Source: Nocardioides sp. (GTDB taxonomy: Bacteria; Actinomycetota; Actinomycetes; Propionibacteriales; Nocardioidaceae). From it: a stretch of DNA of 64,000 bases. Numbering within the stretch: the stretch's first letter is position 1; each line of letters opens with the position of its first letter. Position numbers and translations under genes: made by a program. The notes beneath the pieces were generated by a model. It ran no database searches and was not told the origin of the DNA. It was given only the letters and a program-made list of their open reading frames with translations. The stretch is taken from positions 1-64,000 of the forward strand of contig PBYI01000017.1 in the NCBI GenBank assembly GCA_002729525.1. The letters are read 5' to 3'. Below are positions 44,074-54,324 of the stretch, one piece after another.

Positions 44074-45732
44074 TTGTCCTGTCCTGCTCGCGCGAGCCTG
44101 CTCGCGCTCCGGTCCCTGCTCCTGTCCCTTCTCGTCGCCCTGCCCGCGTCGGCCCTGGTCGCCGCACCGGCCACCGCCGACGCCGAGCCTCCCGGCCTGG
44201 CCTCCGCCACCCAGGGCTCCCGGCTGCTGCACGTCACCGGCGGAGGTACGTCGTTCGCGGTGCGCGTGCCGGGTCGGTCGGTGTCGACCTTCACCTGGGA
44301 CCCCGACGACCCGGGCACGGTCACCCACCACCTGACCTCGGCCGGCCGCACCTCCCTGGTCTCGCGCGTCGCGGCGCAGGACGCCCCACCGGCCGTCACG
44401 ACCGCACCGGGCGGGTCGCTGCCGGTCGAGGTCGACCCGACGGGGGCCCACCAGACGATCGACGGGTTCGGGGGAGCGCTCACGCACTCCGCGGCCGCCC
44501 TGGTCGACGGCTCGCCCCACCGCGCGGAGATCCTCGACGCGCTGTTCGGCGACGACGGGGCACGGCTGTCGCTGGTGCGCCTCCCGGTCGGCGCGAGCGA
44601 CCTGGTCGCCGAGCCGTGGGAGAGCTATGCCGACGACCCGGTGCGCCGGCTCCGGTCGTTCACCCTGGCCCGCGACCGGGCGCACGCCGTACCGCTCCTG
44701 CGCGCCGCGCAGCGCCGCAACCCCGGCCTCCGGCTGATGGCGACGCCGTGGAGCGCGCCGGCCTGGCTCAAGCGCGGCGGCACGTTCACCGGCTCGTGCA
44801 CGGGCAAGCAGAACATGCTCAAGGTGCGCGCCTACCGCACCTACGCCCGCTACCTGACCCGGTACACCGCCCGCTACGACGCGATGGGCCTGCCGCTGTG
44901 GACCCTCGGCCTGCAGAACGAGCCGGGCCTGTGCCGGACGTCGTACCCCACGTTGACGATGAGCGCGGGCCAGCAGGCCCCGCTGGCCACCGTGCTGCGG
45001 CGCCGGCTCGACGCCGCCGGCGAGCGCGACGTCGCGATCCTGGCCCACGACCACAACTGGTACGACGACGGCGCGACGCTCGCGGACGGCCCGACGACCG
45101 TGCCCGAGCAGGTCCTGGCCCGCACCGACGCCGTCGACGCGATCGGCTACCACTGCTACGGCTCCGGCGGGGACCCGACGCCGTGGGCCACCCAGACGAC
45201 GCTCGCGCCGGTGCACATGACCGAGTGCAGCGGCTTCCTCGACCATGCCGACGCCGGCGCCAACCTCGTCCACGAGGTGCGTCACGACCTCATCGGACCG
45301 TTGCGCCACGGCGCGCGCAGCGCGTTCTACTGGAGCCTGGCGCTGGGCGACGACGGCGGCCCGCACGTCGGCGGCTGCGCGACCTGCCGCGGGATGGTCG
45401 GGATCGACCGCGCCGGCGGGGCGTGGTCGCCGAACGAGGACCTCGCCTACTGGAGCCAGCTCTCCCGGTTCGTCGACCCCGGCGCCGTGCGGATCGGGTC
45501 GACCCAGCCGGGCTCGTCGGTGGAGACCGTCGCCTTCCGCAACCCCGACGGCCGCCTCGTGCTCGTGGTGCTCGACGCCGCGGCGACCGGCGACTACCGC
45601 GGCCACCTGGTGCGCGACGCCGCGGACACCTCGGCCCATCCCGCGTCCTGGTTGGTCGGCGTCGACGGCCGGCGCCGGTGGGTGCCGGTGGGTGCCGGTG
45701 GGTGCCGGACGGCGCCACCTGGAGCTGCCTGA
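44074..45732 (+). CDS. GH30 glycoside hydrolase (glucosylceramidase family), truncated by frameshift
   Basis: A 552-residue secreted enzyme. The signal is LLLSLLVALPASALVAAPATA; the GH30 TIM barrel carries the acid/base Glu283 (GLQNEPG) and nucleophile Glu384 (HMTECSGF), with the N-terminal IDGFGGALTHS motif. It should hydrolyse beta-glucosyl or related bonds. TTG at 44074 is the best visible start but is uncertain. The reading ends in nonsense (GCRTAPPGAA) because three copies of a 10-bp repeat shift the frame; coding continues downstream in other frames. Confidence 0.85.
   Translation: MSCPARASLLALRSLLLSLLVALPASALVAAPATADAEPPGLASATQGSRLLHVTGGGTSFAVRVPGRSVSTFTWDPDDPGTVTHHLTSAGRTSLVSRVAAQDAPPAVTTAPGGSLPVEVDPTGAHQTIDGFGGALTHSAAALVDGSPHRAEILDALFGDDGARLSLVRLPVGASDLVAEPWESYADDPVRRLRSFTLARDRAHAVPLLRAAQRRNPGLRLMATPWSAPAWLKRGGTFTGSCTGKQNMLKVRAYRTYARYLTRYTARYDAMGLPLWTLGLQNEPGLCRTSYPTLTMSAGQQAPLATVLRRRLDAAGERDVAILAHDHNWYDDGATLADGPTTVPEQVLARTDAVDAIGYHCYGSGGDPTPWATQTTLAPVHMTECSGFLDHADAGANLVHEVRHDLIGPLRHGARSAFYWSLALGDDGGPHVGGCATCRGMVGIDRAGGAWSPNEDLAYWSQLSRFVDPGAVRIGSTQPGSSVETVAFRNPDGRLVLVVLDAAATGDYRGHLVRDAADTSAHPASWLVGVDGRRRWVPVGAGGCRTAPPGAA
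45675..45704 (+). repeat. 10-bp tandem repeat that shifts the GH30 frame
   Basis: Three perfect copies of CCGGTGGGTG, followed by a partial CCGG. One copy, or four, would keep the glycosidase in frame with the downstream segment (WVPDGATWSCLKA); three copies give a +2 shift and a stop at 45732. The repeat is a natural site for replication slippage. Confidence 0.9.
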
Positions 45733-46140
45733 AGGCCGCCGGCGTGCCCGGCTCGTCCCCGGTCGGCGGTGGCACGCTCGCGGTCTTCCCGGAGGTCGCG
45801 GGCGTGCCGGCGACGTGCGGGACCGCCACGCTCCCCGCCGACGGGATGCTCCAGCGGGGCGCGTCGCTGCGCTCGGACTCCGGCGACTGGCAGCTGCGCC
45901 TGACCGAGCAGGCGCTCACGGTCGTCTCCGCCCACGACCCGACCCGGGCGCGGGCGACGACCGGCGTCGGCGGGGACACGCTCCACCTGCGGCCCCGACG
46001 GCGACCTCGTCCTGCTGCGCGCCGGGAGGATGGTCTGGCGCGCCGGGACCGCCGGCACCGGCGCGGTCGTGCTCGGCCTCGACGACGACGGCACCGCCCG
46101 ACTGCGCGACGCGGCCGGCCAGGTGGTCTGGACGTCCTGA
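45705..46140 (+). pseudogene. Detached lectin-like C-terminal part of the GH30 gene
   Basis: Good codon use continues after the stop. One frame reads GATWSCLKAAGVPGSS and onward to LQRGASLRSDSGDWQLRLTE; then near 45990 it moves back to the enzyme frame (GPDGDLVLLRAGRMVW ... AAGQVVWTS, stop at 46138). The DGDLVLL/VVW pattern is like bulb-lectin (B-lectin) repeats that bind sugars. Two shifts separate it from the catalytic domain, so it is either not made or made only after slippage. Confidence 0.6.
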
Positions 46141-46202
46141 CCGGTGCGGGTCCCGACCGCTGTCCGGCGTAACCACGGGCCGGGGTGGCGCGTTGGAGGG
46201 GC

Positions 46203-46538
46203 ATGGTCATCTCCGTCGCCCTCGGTGCCTTCCACGTCGGACATCTCGACGCCGTCAGCGGCCACGGTCTGCTCCTGGTGCCCCGCGGCGAGGACGACGT
46301 CGTGCTCGACGGCGAGTCGCTGTTCTCGCTCTGCTACCGCGAGGCCCTGCTCATGCTCGAGACCCGGGGCTGGCGCCCCCGCCACGACGAGGAGGGCCGG
46401 CTGAGCTACATCGGCTGCACCGAGTCCGGCACGTTGGCAGCCGAGCTGGTCTCGGGCTCGCCGATCACCGCGGCGCCCGACCCCGCGACCCGCGAGCTGC
46501 TGTACGCCGCCGCCGGGATCCTCTCCGCCGACGCCTGA
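46203..46538 (+). CDS. Hypothetical 111-residue protein
   Basis: Not recognised. The sequence VALGAFHVGHLDAVSGHGLL, then GEDDVVLDGESLFSLCYREA, has strong codon bias and looks like a small soluble domain. ATG at 46203 has GGAGG just upstream (short spacing); a GTG six codons earlier is an alternative. It precedes the next gene by 43 bases and may share its mRNA. Confidence 0.6.
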   Translation: MVISVALGAFHVGHLDAVSGHGLLLVPRGEDDVVLDGESLFSLCYREALLMLETRGWRPRHDEEGRLSYIGCTESGTLAAELVSGSPITAAPDPATRELLYAAAGILSADA

Positions 46539-46581
46539 CCCCGCGGTTTCGCCCGCGCCCGGTGCGGGGACAAGCCCGGGC

Positions 46582-48165
46582 ATGAGCGACTTCTGGGAGG
46601 CCTGGTTCCTCGGCGGCGACGCCTACGACCGCAACACCCGGCACGCCCTGGAGCAGCAGCGCGCCTCGGAGGCGCGGGCCCGCAGCCACCTGGCGGCGCA
46701 GATGCGGCGCAACCAGGGCGACCTCCAGGCGCAGGTCGACCGGCTCACGGAGGCCTTCGTGGCGATGGTCGAGCACGAGGACGTGCGCGGCGAGCTCATC
46801 CAGCACTCCGACGCAGCGGCCGTACGCCGCGTGGCGCGCGAGGTCGTGTCGACGTACGTCGTGACCGGCTCGGCGGCGTCCGTCGCCGCCCCCGTGCCCG
46901 ACGTCGCGGGCTACTGGCTGGTGCCCGCGGCCCGGTCGCTCGCTGCTGGACCCGGCACCGACGAGGGCCGACGGCTGCTGGACGAGGCGGTCGCGCTGGA
47001 CCGTCGCCGCAGCCTGACCCTGCGGGCCCTCGTGGCTGCCGTGCGCGGCGAGGACCTCGACCTCGCCGTGGTCGACGAGGTGGTGCCGCACGCCGGGGAG
47101 ACCAGCGGCGACGTCACGCACGCCCAGCGACTCGTCTGGCAGGCCGTCGCGGAGGGCCGCCTCGGCGACGCCGCGCTGGCCCGCCTCGAGGAGCACCTCT
47201 CCGGGGAGCGCACGTCCGTCGCCGACGCTCTGGTCGAGCGGGTCACCGCTCAGGTCGGCTCCCACCGCATCGCCGCGGAGGCGGCGGTGCAGGCCACCGA
47301 GCGGCTGGCCGTGCTGGCCACGACGGCGGCCGAGGGCGCCGAGGTGCCCGAGGCGGAGGCCCCGCGCGACACCGGTCTGGTCGCGGCGTTCTACGGGCTG
47401 CCCGGCGACCGGGTCCGGGACGCGGAGAAGGTGCCGGTCCCGGCCGAGGACCCGCTCTCGGACTGCCTGCGCGCGCTCGTCGACGAGGGCGCGCCCGGGG
47501 AGGCGCAGATCCTCTCCCGGATGACCGAGATCCGCACCCGGATGGGCCTCCTGCCCGAGCAGCCCGACCAGCGGTGGGACCGGCCGGTCGGCAGCGTCGA
47601 CGCGCTGCTCGTGGACGACCTGTGCGGCAACGGCGGCGGACCGGGCGCCCGCGCTCTCGCGCTGAGGGTCGCGGCCCGCCCCGTGCGCGCCGCGGCGGAG
47701 CGCCTGCGTGAGGGCACCGGGCCGGCCGGTGCCGCCCGGACCACGGTGCGCCTGCCCGGCGCGACCGTCGAGGTCGGGCCCGACGGCGCGGCGGACGACG
47801 GGTGGCGGGCCGCCGTCGAGCGGCGGGCCCGCGAGGACGTCGCGGTCTCGCCGGCGCTCCTGCCCGCGGCGGTCGGGGCCGCGGTGCTCGGCCTGGTCCT
47901 GCTGGTGCTCGGGGTGCTCAGCCCCGGGTGGGCGGTGCTCGGCGTCGTGGTGCTGCTGGTGGCCGGCGGGATGCTCCTCGGCCGCCGACACGCGGTCACC
48001 TCGGGGGCCGAGGACGTCGTCGCCCGGCTGCGACGCGCCGACCGCGAGGTCGCGGACACCCGTGCTCGCGCGGTCGACTCCCGCGACGCCGACCTCGCCC
48101 GGGAGGCCCGGGCTCGCACCGCGTCCGAGCAGGTCAGCGCGGCGACGGGCGCCTCGGTGGGCTGA
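46582..48165 (+). CDS. Hypothetical 527-residue protein with coiled coil and C-terminal membrane helices
   Basis: Not recognised. The N-terminal 60 residues (ALEQQRASEARARSHLAAQM, then RNQGDLQAQVDRL) form a likely coiled coil. A long Ala/Glu/Leu-rich helical body follows, then two adjacent membrane helices near 430-475 (LLPAAVGAAVLGLVLLVLGV and VLGVVVLLVAGGMLL) and a second coiled tail. The hairpin of helices with coils on both cytoplasmic sides suggests a scaffold or envelope-associated protein. ATG at 46582. A hairpin (48219-48236) follows. Confidence 0.7.
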   Translation: MSDFWEAWFLGGDAYDRNTRHALEQQRASEARARSHLAAQMRRNQGDLQAQVDRLTEAFVAMVEHEDVRGELIQHSDAAAVRRVAREVVSTYVVTGSAASVAAPVPDVAGYWLVPAARSLAAGPGTDEGRRLLDEAVALDRRRSLTLRALVAAVRGEDLDLAVVDEVVPHAGETSGDVTHAQRLVWQAVAEGRLGDAALARLEEHLSGERTSVADALVERVTAQVGSHRIAAEAAVQATERLAVLATTAAEGAEVPEAEAPRDTGLVAAFYGLPGDRVRDAEKVPVPAEDPLSDCLRALVDEGAPGEAQILSRMTEIRTRMGLLPEQPDQRWDRPVGSVDALLVDDLCGNGGGPGARALALRVAARPVRAAAERLREGTGPAGAARTTVRLPGATVEVGPDGAADDGWRAAVERRAREDVAVSPALLPAAVGAAVLGLVLLVLGVLSPGWAVLGVVVLLVAGGMLLGRRHAVTSGAEDVVARLRRADREVADTRARAVDSRDADLAREARARTASEQVSAATGASVG

Positions 48166-48218
48166 GCCGGCCCCGCACCTGCACGACCCGCACGCGGTAG
48201 CTGCCCAGTCCGCGACAC

Positions 48219-48236
48219 GGACCCCACGCGGGGTCC
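48219..48236 (+). terminator. Putative terminator upstream of pntA
   Basis: GGACCCC pairs with GGGGTCC around an ACGC loop, 53 bases after the preceding stop and before the pntA ribosome site. The short stem and absent T run make it moderate evidence. Confidence 0.45.
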
Positions 48237-48339
48237 TCACCCCCTACCCTCCTCCGGGGTGGCGGTCGTCACAACGGCGTGACGCCGCCACCGCGAACTG
48301 CCAGGTTCACCCCGGACAGCAGCAGGAGGAAGGACGCCC

Positions 48340-49890
48340 GTGCGCATCGGCATCCCGCGTGAGCAGCGACCCGGGGAGACCCTGGTCGCGGCCACGGCCA
48401 CGACCGCGGCCAGGCTGGCCGGACTGGGCTACGACGTCGTCGTCGAGTCCGGTGCCGGCGTGCTGGCCGACCAGCCCGACGAGGCCTACCTGGCGGCCGC
48501 CTCCGAGAAGGTCGCCGACGCGGTGCGGATCGGCACGGCCGAGGAGGTCTGGTCCTCCGACGTGGTCGTGAAGGTCAACGCCCCGACCGACGACGAGATC
48601 GCTCGGCTGCGGCCCGGTGCGACCGTCGTGGCGATGATGGCGCCGGGTCGCAGTCCCGAGCTGCTCGACCGGCTGTCCTCGGCGGGCGTGACGGCGCTGG
48701 CGATGGACGCGGTGCCGCGGATCTCGCGGGCGCAGTCGATGGACGTGCTGTCCTCGATGGCCAACGTCGCCGGCTACCGGGCGGTCGTCGAGGCCGCGCA
48801 CGCGTTCGGGCGGATGTTCACCGGCCAGGTCACCGCGGCCGGCAAGGTGCCGCCCGCCCGGGTGTTCGTGGTCGGTGCGGGCGTGGCCGGTCTGGCCGCG
48901 ATCGGTGCGGCGTCGGCGATGGGTGCGGTCGTGCGGGCGTTCGACGTACGGCCCGAGGTTGCCGAGCAGGTCGAGTCGATGGGTGCACAGTTCGTGCACG
49001 TCGAGGTCGAGTCCGAGGTGTCCTCCGACGGCTACGCCAAGGAGATGACGGCCGAGCAGGAGGCCGCGACCGCGGCGATGTACGACGAGGAGGCGCGCGC
49101 CGCCGACATCGTCATCACCACCGCGCTCATCCCGGGTCGCCCCGCGCCGCGCCTGGTGACCGCCGAGACCGTCGCGGCCATGCGCAACGGCTCGGTCGTC
49201 GTCGACATGGCGGCCGCCAACGGCGGCAACGTCGCGGCGACCCGCGCGGACGAGAAGGTCGTGACCGACAACGGTGTGACCGTGCTCGGCTACACCGACC
49301 TCGCCGGCCGGCTGCCCGCGCAGACCTCGCAGCTCTACGGCACCAACGTGGTCAACCTGATCACGCTGCTGACGCCCGGCAAGGACGGCCAGCTGGTGCT
49401 CGACCACGACGACGTCGTGCAGCGCGGCCTGACGGTCGTGCAGGACGGCGCGCTGCTGTGGCCGCCGCCGGCGGTGCAGGTCTCCGCCGCACCTGCTGCT
49501 CCCGCCGCACCGGCGCCGGAGCCCAAGCCGGCCAAGGAGCCGCTGAGCGCCAACGCCCGGCTCGGCGTCGTCGGCGGTCTCGCCGCGGCACTGTTCCTGC
49601 TGGTCGGGGTCGCGCCCGCCCAGCTCCAGCTCAACCTCACGGTCTTCGCGCTGGCGATCGTGATCGGCTACTACGTGATCGGGAAGGTCCACCACGCGCT
49701 GCACACGCCGCTGATGTCGGTGACCAACGCGATCTCCGGGATCATCGTGGTCGGCGCCCTGCTGCAGATCGGCAAGGGCGACACCCTGGTGACGCTGCTG
49801 TCGTTCGTCGCGGTCCTCCTGGCCAGCATCAACATCTTCGGCGGCTTCGCGGTCACGCGTCGGATGCTCGCCATGTTCACGAGGAGCTGA
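48340..49890 (+). CDS. pntA: NAD(P) transhydrogenase subunit alpha
   Basis: A 516-residue subunit of the proton-translocating transhydrogenase, which makes NADPH from NADH using the proton gradient. Domain I (1-390) begins [18 protein letters not shown] and has the NAD motif [20 protein letters not shown] with RAFDVRPE. After an Ala/Pro linker, four helices near 405-505 form the alpha part of the membrane domain. Here domain I and the alpha membrane part are fused, as in E. coli PntA. GTG at 48340 with AAGGA upstream. pntB starts six bases after the stop. Confidence 0.95.
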   Translation: MRIGIPREQRPGETLVAATATTAARLAGLGYDVVVESGAGVLADQPDEAYLAAASEKVADAVRIGTAEEVWSSDVVVKVNAPTDDEIARLRPGATVVAMMAPGRSPELLDRLSSAGVTALAMDAVPRISRAQSMDVLSSMANVAGYRAVVEAAHAFGRMFTGQVTAAGKVPPARVFVVGAGVAGLAAIGAASAMGAVVRAFDVRPEVAEQVESMGAQFVHVEVESEVSSDGYAKEMTAEQEAATAAMYDEEARAADIVITTALIPGRPAPRLVTAETVAAMRNGSVVVDMAAANGGNVAATRADEKVVTDNGVTVLGYTDLAGRLPAQTSQLYGTNVVNLITLLTPGKDGQLVLDHDDVVQRGLTVVQDGALLWPPPAVQVSAAPAAPAAPAPEPKPAKEPLSANARLGVVGGLAAALFLLVGVAPAQLQLNLTVFALAIVIGYYVIGKVHHALHTPLMSVTNAISGIIVVGALLQIGKGDTLVTLLSFVAVLLASINIFGGFAVTRRMLAMFTRS

Positions 49891-49896
49891 CCGAGC

Positions 49897-51318
49897 ATGG
49901 ACGTCTACTCCGCCGCCGTGGCGGCCTTCCTGGTCGCCGCCCTCCTCTTCGTGCTCGCGCTCGCGGGCCTCTCGCGCCACGAGTCCGCCTCCCTGGGCAA
50001 CTCCTTCGGCATCCTCGGCATGGCCGTGGCCCTCCTGGCCACGATCACGCTGGCCTTCGACACCGGCGTCGACGGGCTCGGCGCGGTGCTGCTCGTCGTC
50101 GCGGTCGTGCTCGGTGCGGGCATCGGCCTGCGCCTGGCCGGCACCGTCGAGATGACCGGCATGCCCGAGCTCATCGCGCTGCTGCACAGCTTCGTCGGCC
50201 TCGCCGCGGTGCTGGTCGGCTGGAACGGCTACCTGCACGTCGAGGCGCACCCGCGAGGTCTCGAGGCCCGGGTGCTCGACGCCGCCGGCCTGCTGGGCGT
50301 CCACTCCGCCGAGGTCTTCATCGGCGTGTTCATCGGCGCGGTGACCTTCACCGGCTCGATCGTGGCCAACCTCAAGCTCTCGGCCCGCATCAAGTCGGCA
50401 CCGTTGGTGCTGCCGGGCAAGAACCTGCTCAACCTCGGCGCCCTGGTGGTCTTCGCGGTGCTGACGGTGTGGTTCGTCGTCGACCCGATGCTGTGGCAGC
50501 TCGTGGTCGTCACCCTGCTGGCGCTCGCGCTGGGCTGGCACCTGGTCGCCTCGATCGGCGGCGGCGACATGCCGGTCGTGGTGTCGATGCTGAACAGCTA
50601 CTCCGGCTGGGCCGCGGCCGCGTCGGGCTTCCTGCTCAACAACAACCTGCTGATCATCGTCGGCGCGCTGGTCGGCTCCTCGGGTGCCTACCTGTCCTAC
50701 ATCATGTGCGCGGCGATGAACCGGTCGTTCATCTCAGTCATCGCCGGCGGCTTCGGCATCGAGGCCGGCCCGTCCGGTGAGGTCGAGCAGGGTGAGCACC
50801 GCGAGATCGACGCCGCCGCCACCGCCGAGCTGCTCGCCGACGCCTCGAGCGTGGTCATCACGCCCGGCTACGGCATGGCGGTCGCGCAGGCGCAGTACCC
50901 CGTCGCCGACCTGACCGCGCGGCTGCGCGCGAAGGGCGTCGACGTGCGGTTCGGCATCCACCCGGTCGCCGGCCGCCTGCCCGGCCACATGAACGTGCTG
51001 CTCGCCGAGGCGAAGGTGCCCTACGACATCGTCCTGGAGATGGACGAGATCAACGACGACCTCGCCGACACCGACGTCGTGCTCGTCATCGGCGCCAACG
51101 ACACCGTCAACCCCGCCGCCAGCGAGGACCCGTCCTCGCCCATCGCGGGCATGCCGGTGCTCGAGGTCTGGAACGCCCGCGACGTCATCGTCTTCAAGCG
51201 CTCCATGGCCGTGGGCTACGCCGGCGTGCAGAACCCGCTGTTCTTCCGCGACAACACCCAGATGCTCTTCGGCGACGCCAAGGACAAGGTCGAGGAGATC
51301 GTCCGCGCCCTGTCCTGA
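49897..51318 (+). CDS. pntB: NAD(P) transhydrogenase subunit beta
   Basis: A 473-residue partner of PntA. Eight to nine helices (1-280) complete the proton channel, with the conserved [19 protein letters not shown] containing the channel His. The NADP-binding domain III (about 295-473) has [46 protein letters not shown] and [18 protein letters not shown]. Ends 15 bases before the convergent sulfatase. Confidence 0.96.
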   Translation: MDVYSAAVAAFLVAALLFVLALAGLSRHESASLGNSFGILGMAVALLATITLAFDTGVDGLGAVLLVVAVVLGAGIGLRLAGTVEMTGMPELIALLHSFVGLAAVLVGWNGYLHVEAHPRGLEARVLDAAGLLGVHSAEVFIGVFIGAVTFTGSIVANLKLSARIKSAPLVLPGKNLLNLGALVVFAVLTVWFVVDPMLWQLVVVTLLALALGWHLVASIGGGDMPVVVSMLNSYSGWAAAASGFLLNNNLLIIVGALVGSSGAYLSYIMCAAMNRSFISVIAGGFGIEAGPSGEVEQGEHREIDAAATAELLADASSVVITPGYGMAVAQAQYPVADLTARLRAKGVDVRFGIHPVAGRLPGHMNVLLAEAKVPYDIVLEMDEINDDLADTDVVLVIGANDTVNPAASEDPSSPIAGMPVLEVWNARDVIVFKRSMAVGYAGVQNPLFFRDNTQMLFGDAKDKVEEIVRALS

Positions 51319-51333
51319 CACGGGCAGGTCGGA

Positions 51334-53106
51334 TCAGTCGAGGGACGCCAGCCTGCGGCACTCGTGGGGTGAGCAGTCCGCCCACGCCACGACCCGCCGG
51401 CGCAGGTCGCGCACCCAGGCGCGCTTGCGCAGCCGGGCGAACGAGTTGCGTCGCTCGTACGACGACCCGCGGTAGGTGTAGAGCTCCCACGCGTAGCGGG
51501 TGCCCTCGTCGGACTGGTCGAGGTCGAGGCGCACCAGCAGCCCGCGCGCCGTGCGCACCCCGACGTACGACGGGATGGCGTCGAGCCGCATCCCGGAGCC
51601 GATCGGGGCGTCGGGCTCGCCCGGCAGCGACGGTCCGTGGGTGTGCTCGACGTACGCCGCCTCCCGCCCCGGTGCGTCGGCGTCCAGCAGTGAGGCTGCG
51701 AACCCGACGCCGCCGCGGATGCTGCGCGGCCGGCGCCCGGCGAGCTGCTCCAGGGCCGGGGCGAGGTCGATGCTGCTGACGACCTGGTCGCGCGGACCCT
51801 GCTCGACGCCGGGGCCGACGACGAGCAGCGGCACGTGCGTGTCGGAGTCGTAGGGCGTCCCCTTGCCCGGGCCGAGCGAGTGCTGGCCGAGGTGGAAGCC
51901 GTTGTCGGAGGTCAGCACCACGTAGGTGTCGCGCGGGGCGGCGTCGAGGATGCGGGTGACCATCCGGTCGACCGACTGCACCATCCGGGCCCGGTCGCGC
52001 AGGAAGGTCCGCGCGACCTTTCGCGGCGTGCCCCGGGCCGCGCCGCGCCACGAGGGGGCCGTCGAGGTGTGTCCGCCGCGCAGGTACGTCGGCCGGTTGT
52101 CGGCCACCGGGTCGCCGTACCCGTCGAGGTCGTCGGGGCCCCACTGCCGGCAGGGTCGCGGGCCGCAGCGCCCGCCGGGGGAGCGCACACCGGGGCGGTC
52201 GCGGAACGCCGCCGGGAAGCGCGGGTCGTCCTCGCTCCAGGCGGGCGTGAGCCGCGAGTGCGGCGCGTAGGGGTTGACGTAGAGGAAAAACGGGTCGTCG
52301 CCGGCGCGGTAGCGGCGCAGCAGCCGCAGCGCGCGGTCGGCGATGACGTGCCCGGCGTACAGGTCGTCGCGGACCTCGACCGGCTCGGACAGCGAGGGCG
52401 TGCGGTAGCGGACGGTGCCGAGGACCCCGGGCGCGACGATCTCGGTGCGCACGAAGCCCCAGCCGTCGTAGGCGCCGCCGGAGAACGACTCGAAGTCGTC
52501 CCACCCGGGCACGTACGGCGGGGCGGTGGCGCCTCCGTCGCTGGGCTCGTACTCGTTGAGGTACTTCCCGACGAAGCCGGTGCGGTAGCCCGAGCGCTGG
52601 AGCGCGACGCCGACGGACTTCTGCGGGCCGTTGCCGGCCTCGAACGCCGGCCATCCGCCGAGGTCGTCGCCCGGGCCGCCGGAGGTGTTGGTGCGTACGC
52701 CGTTGAGGTGCGGCGGCTGTCCGGTCAGCAGCGCCGCCCGCGAGGGGCAGCAGAGGGAGTCGACGACGTAGGCCCGCGTGTAGTCGGCGCCGGTACGCCG
52801 CATGCGCTGCGCCGAGCGGAGCGCCGGCAGGAGGTCGAGGGAGAAGTCGTCCATCACCACGACGACGAACGACGGCCGGTCGACCGGGGGCTCGACCGCG
52901 GTCGCCACCGCCTCGGTGGCCGTCGCGGGCGCCGGCACCCGACCACCCGCCCGGGCCGGTGGGGGAGCGGCACCCTCGGCCGGGGTGGACGTGGTGCGCA
53001 CCGACCCCGAGACCAGCCCCAGCAGCAGCACGACGGCCAGCGCGAGCAGGGTCGCGCGCACCCCGGCGCGGCGCGCGGCGTCGGTGGTCCGGGGCACCTG
53101 CGGCAT
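51334..53106 (-). CDS. Exported sulfatase (formylglycine type)
   Basis: A 590-residue alkaline-phosphatase-superfamily hydrolase of sulfate esters. It has an N-terminal helix (LLALAVVLLLGLVSGSV) that anchors or exports it, the metal motif VVVMDDFS, the formylglycine motif with Cys119 (CCPSRAALLTG), GKYLNEY with its Lys, and TSDNGFHLGQHSL binding Ca2+. The Cys must be oxidised to formylglycine by a generating enzyme encoded elsewhere. Substrate unknown; mucin- or glycosaminoglycan-type sulfates are acted on by relatives. ATG at 53106. Confidence 0.88.
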   Translation of the reverse strand: MPQVPRTTDAARRAGVRATLLALAVVLLLGLVSGSVRTTSTPAEGAAPPPARAGGRVPAPATATEAVATAVEPPVDRPSFVVVVMDDFSLDLLPALRSAQRMRRTGADYTRAYVVDSLCCPSRAALLTGQPPHLNGVRTNTSGGPGDDLGGWPAFEAGNGPQKSVGVALQRSGYRTGFVGKYLNEYEPSDGGATAPPYVPGWDDFESFSGGAYDGWGFVRTEIVAPGVLGTVRYRTPSLSEPVEVRDDLYAGHVIADRALRLLRRYRAGDDPFFLYVNPYAPHSRLTPAWSEDDPRFPAAFRDRPGVRSPGGRCGPRPCRQWGPDDLDGYGDPVADNRPTYLRGGHTSTAPSWRGAARGTPRKVARTFLRDRARMVQSVDRMVTRILDAAPRDTYVVLTSDNGFHLGQHSLGPGKGTPYDSDTHVPLLVVGPGVEQGPRDQVVSSIDLAPALEQLAGRRPRSIRGGVGFAASLLDADAPGREAAYVEHTHGPSLPGEPDAPIGSGMRLDAIPSYVGVRTARGLLVRLDLDQSDEGTRYAWELYTYRGSSYERRNSFARLRKRAWVRDLRRRVVAWADCSPHECRRLASLD

Positions 53107-53139
53107 GCTGGCACACCGGACGGTCGGTGCGGGCCGGTT

Positions 53140-54324
53140 TCAGTCCTGCGGCGCGCCGACCCGGCTCAGGACCTCGCCGAGCCGTCCGGGCTCGAGGGCC
53201 CAGCGGGTCATCGTGTCGACGAGGCCGATGAGGCCGGCGTCCTGCGGGCGGCTGCTGGTGCGGATCACCAGGTCACGCGTCGCCAGGGGGAGGGCGTACG
53301 CCGCCACCCGCTCGCGCATGCCGGCGAGCAGGTGGTCGCCGACGTCGGAGAGCTGGCCGCCGACGACGATCTCGGCCGGGTTGACCAGGCTGACCGCGGA
53401 CGCGATCGCGCCGCCCAGGACCCGTCCGGCCTCACGCACCCGGTCGACGGCGAGGGGGTCGCCGGCGAGCACCCGCTCGACGACATCGCCCGCGGTCTCG
53501 ACCTCCAGGCCCGCCTCGGTGAGGTCGCGCGCCATCGCCCACCCGCCGGCGTACGCCTCGACGCAGCCGCGCTTGCCGCAGCGGCACAGCGGCTGGCGGC
53601 CGGGGCCGGCGTCGCCGACGTGGGTGTGGCCGAGGTCGCCGGCGGCGCCCTGGGCGCCGCGCAGCAGCGCGCCGTTCACGACGATGCCGGCACCGACACC
53701 GGTGCCGACCTTGAGGAAGAGCAGGTCGCGCATCCGGCCGGTGGAGACGACCTCGCCCCAGGCCATGGCGTTCACGTCGTTCTCGACCAGCACGGGCACG
53801 CCCACACGCGGCTCGAGCACGCGGGGGACCTCGAGGCCGTCCCAGCCGGTCATGATCGGCGGCGACACGACGCGGCCCGACGGGTGCTCGATGGGGCCGG
53901 GGAGGCTGACGCCGAGGGCCCACGCGGGCACCTGGTCGCGGCTGGGGAGGCGGCCGAGCTCGGCGACGACGGTGTCGAGCACCGTCTCGGGGCCGGCGGC
54001 GATGTCGATGGGGGCCTCGTGCTGGGAGAGCACCGCGCCGCGCAGGTCGCAGTGGGCGAAACGGGCCGCGGAGGCTCCGACATCGGCGACCAGGAGACTG
54101 CCGGCCGTGGGCTCGAAGGCGAACCGGGCGGCGGGGCGGCCGCGCGAGCCGCCGGTGGCTCCGACGTCGATGACCAGGCCGAGGTCGAGGAGCTCGTCGA
54201 GGCGGGCGTTGACGGTGCCCCGAGCCCATCCGGTGTCGTGGGCGATGCTGGCTCGCGTCTCGGTGCGGCTGCCGGCGATCATCCGCAGCAGCTCGGCCGC
54301 TCCCTCGGACACCATCGTGCTCAC
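53140..54324 (-). CDS. ROK-family transcriptional repressor
   Basis: A 394-residue regulator. An N-terminal winged helix (SIAHDTGWARGTVNARLDEL) is joined to a ROK sugar-kinase-like domain with the ATP loop VADVGAS, NDVNAMAWGE, GTGVGAGIV, and the zinc site GHTHVG with CRCGKRGCVEAYAGG. It is divergent from the sugar ABC operon and probably represses it until the sugar binds. Start GTG at 54324 or ATG at 54315; the latter is better spaced from GGAGG. Confidence 0.9.
   Translation of the reverse strand: MSTMVSEGAAELLRMIAGSRTETRASIAHDTGWARGTVNARLDELLDLGLVIDVGATGGSRGRPAARFAFEPTAGSLLVADVGASAARFAHCDLRGAVLSQHEAPIDIAAGPETVLDTVVAELGRLPSRDQVPAWALGVSLPGPIEHPSGRVVSPPIMTGWDGLEVPRVLEPRVGVPVLVENDVNAMAWGEVVSTGRMRDLLFLKVGTGVGAGIVVNGALLRGAQGAAGDLGHTHVGDAGPGRQPLCRCGKRGCVEAYAGGWAMARDLTEAGLEVETAGDVVERVLAGDPLAVDRVREAGRVLGGAIASAVSLVNPAEIVVGGQLSDVGDHLLAGMRERVAAYALPLATRDLVIRTSSRPQDAGLIGLVDTMTRWALEPGRLGEVLSRVGAPQD

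Noticed and set aside
44616..46172. A 518-codon frame as an independent gene over the glycosidase
   Set aside because: Its first two thirds are a shadow of GH30; only the last part (after 45705) has genuine coding character and belongs to the glycosidase tail.
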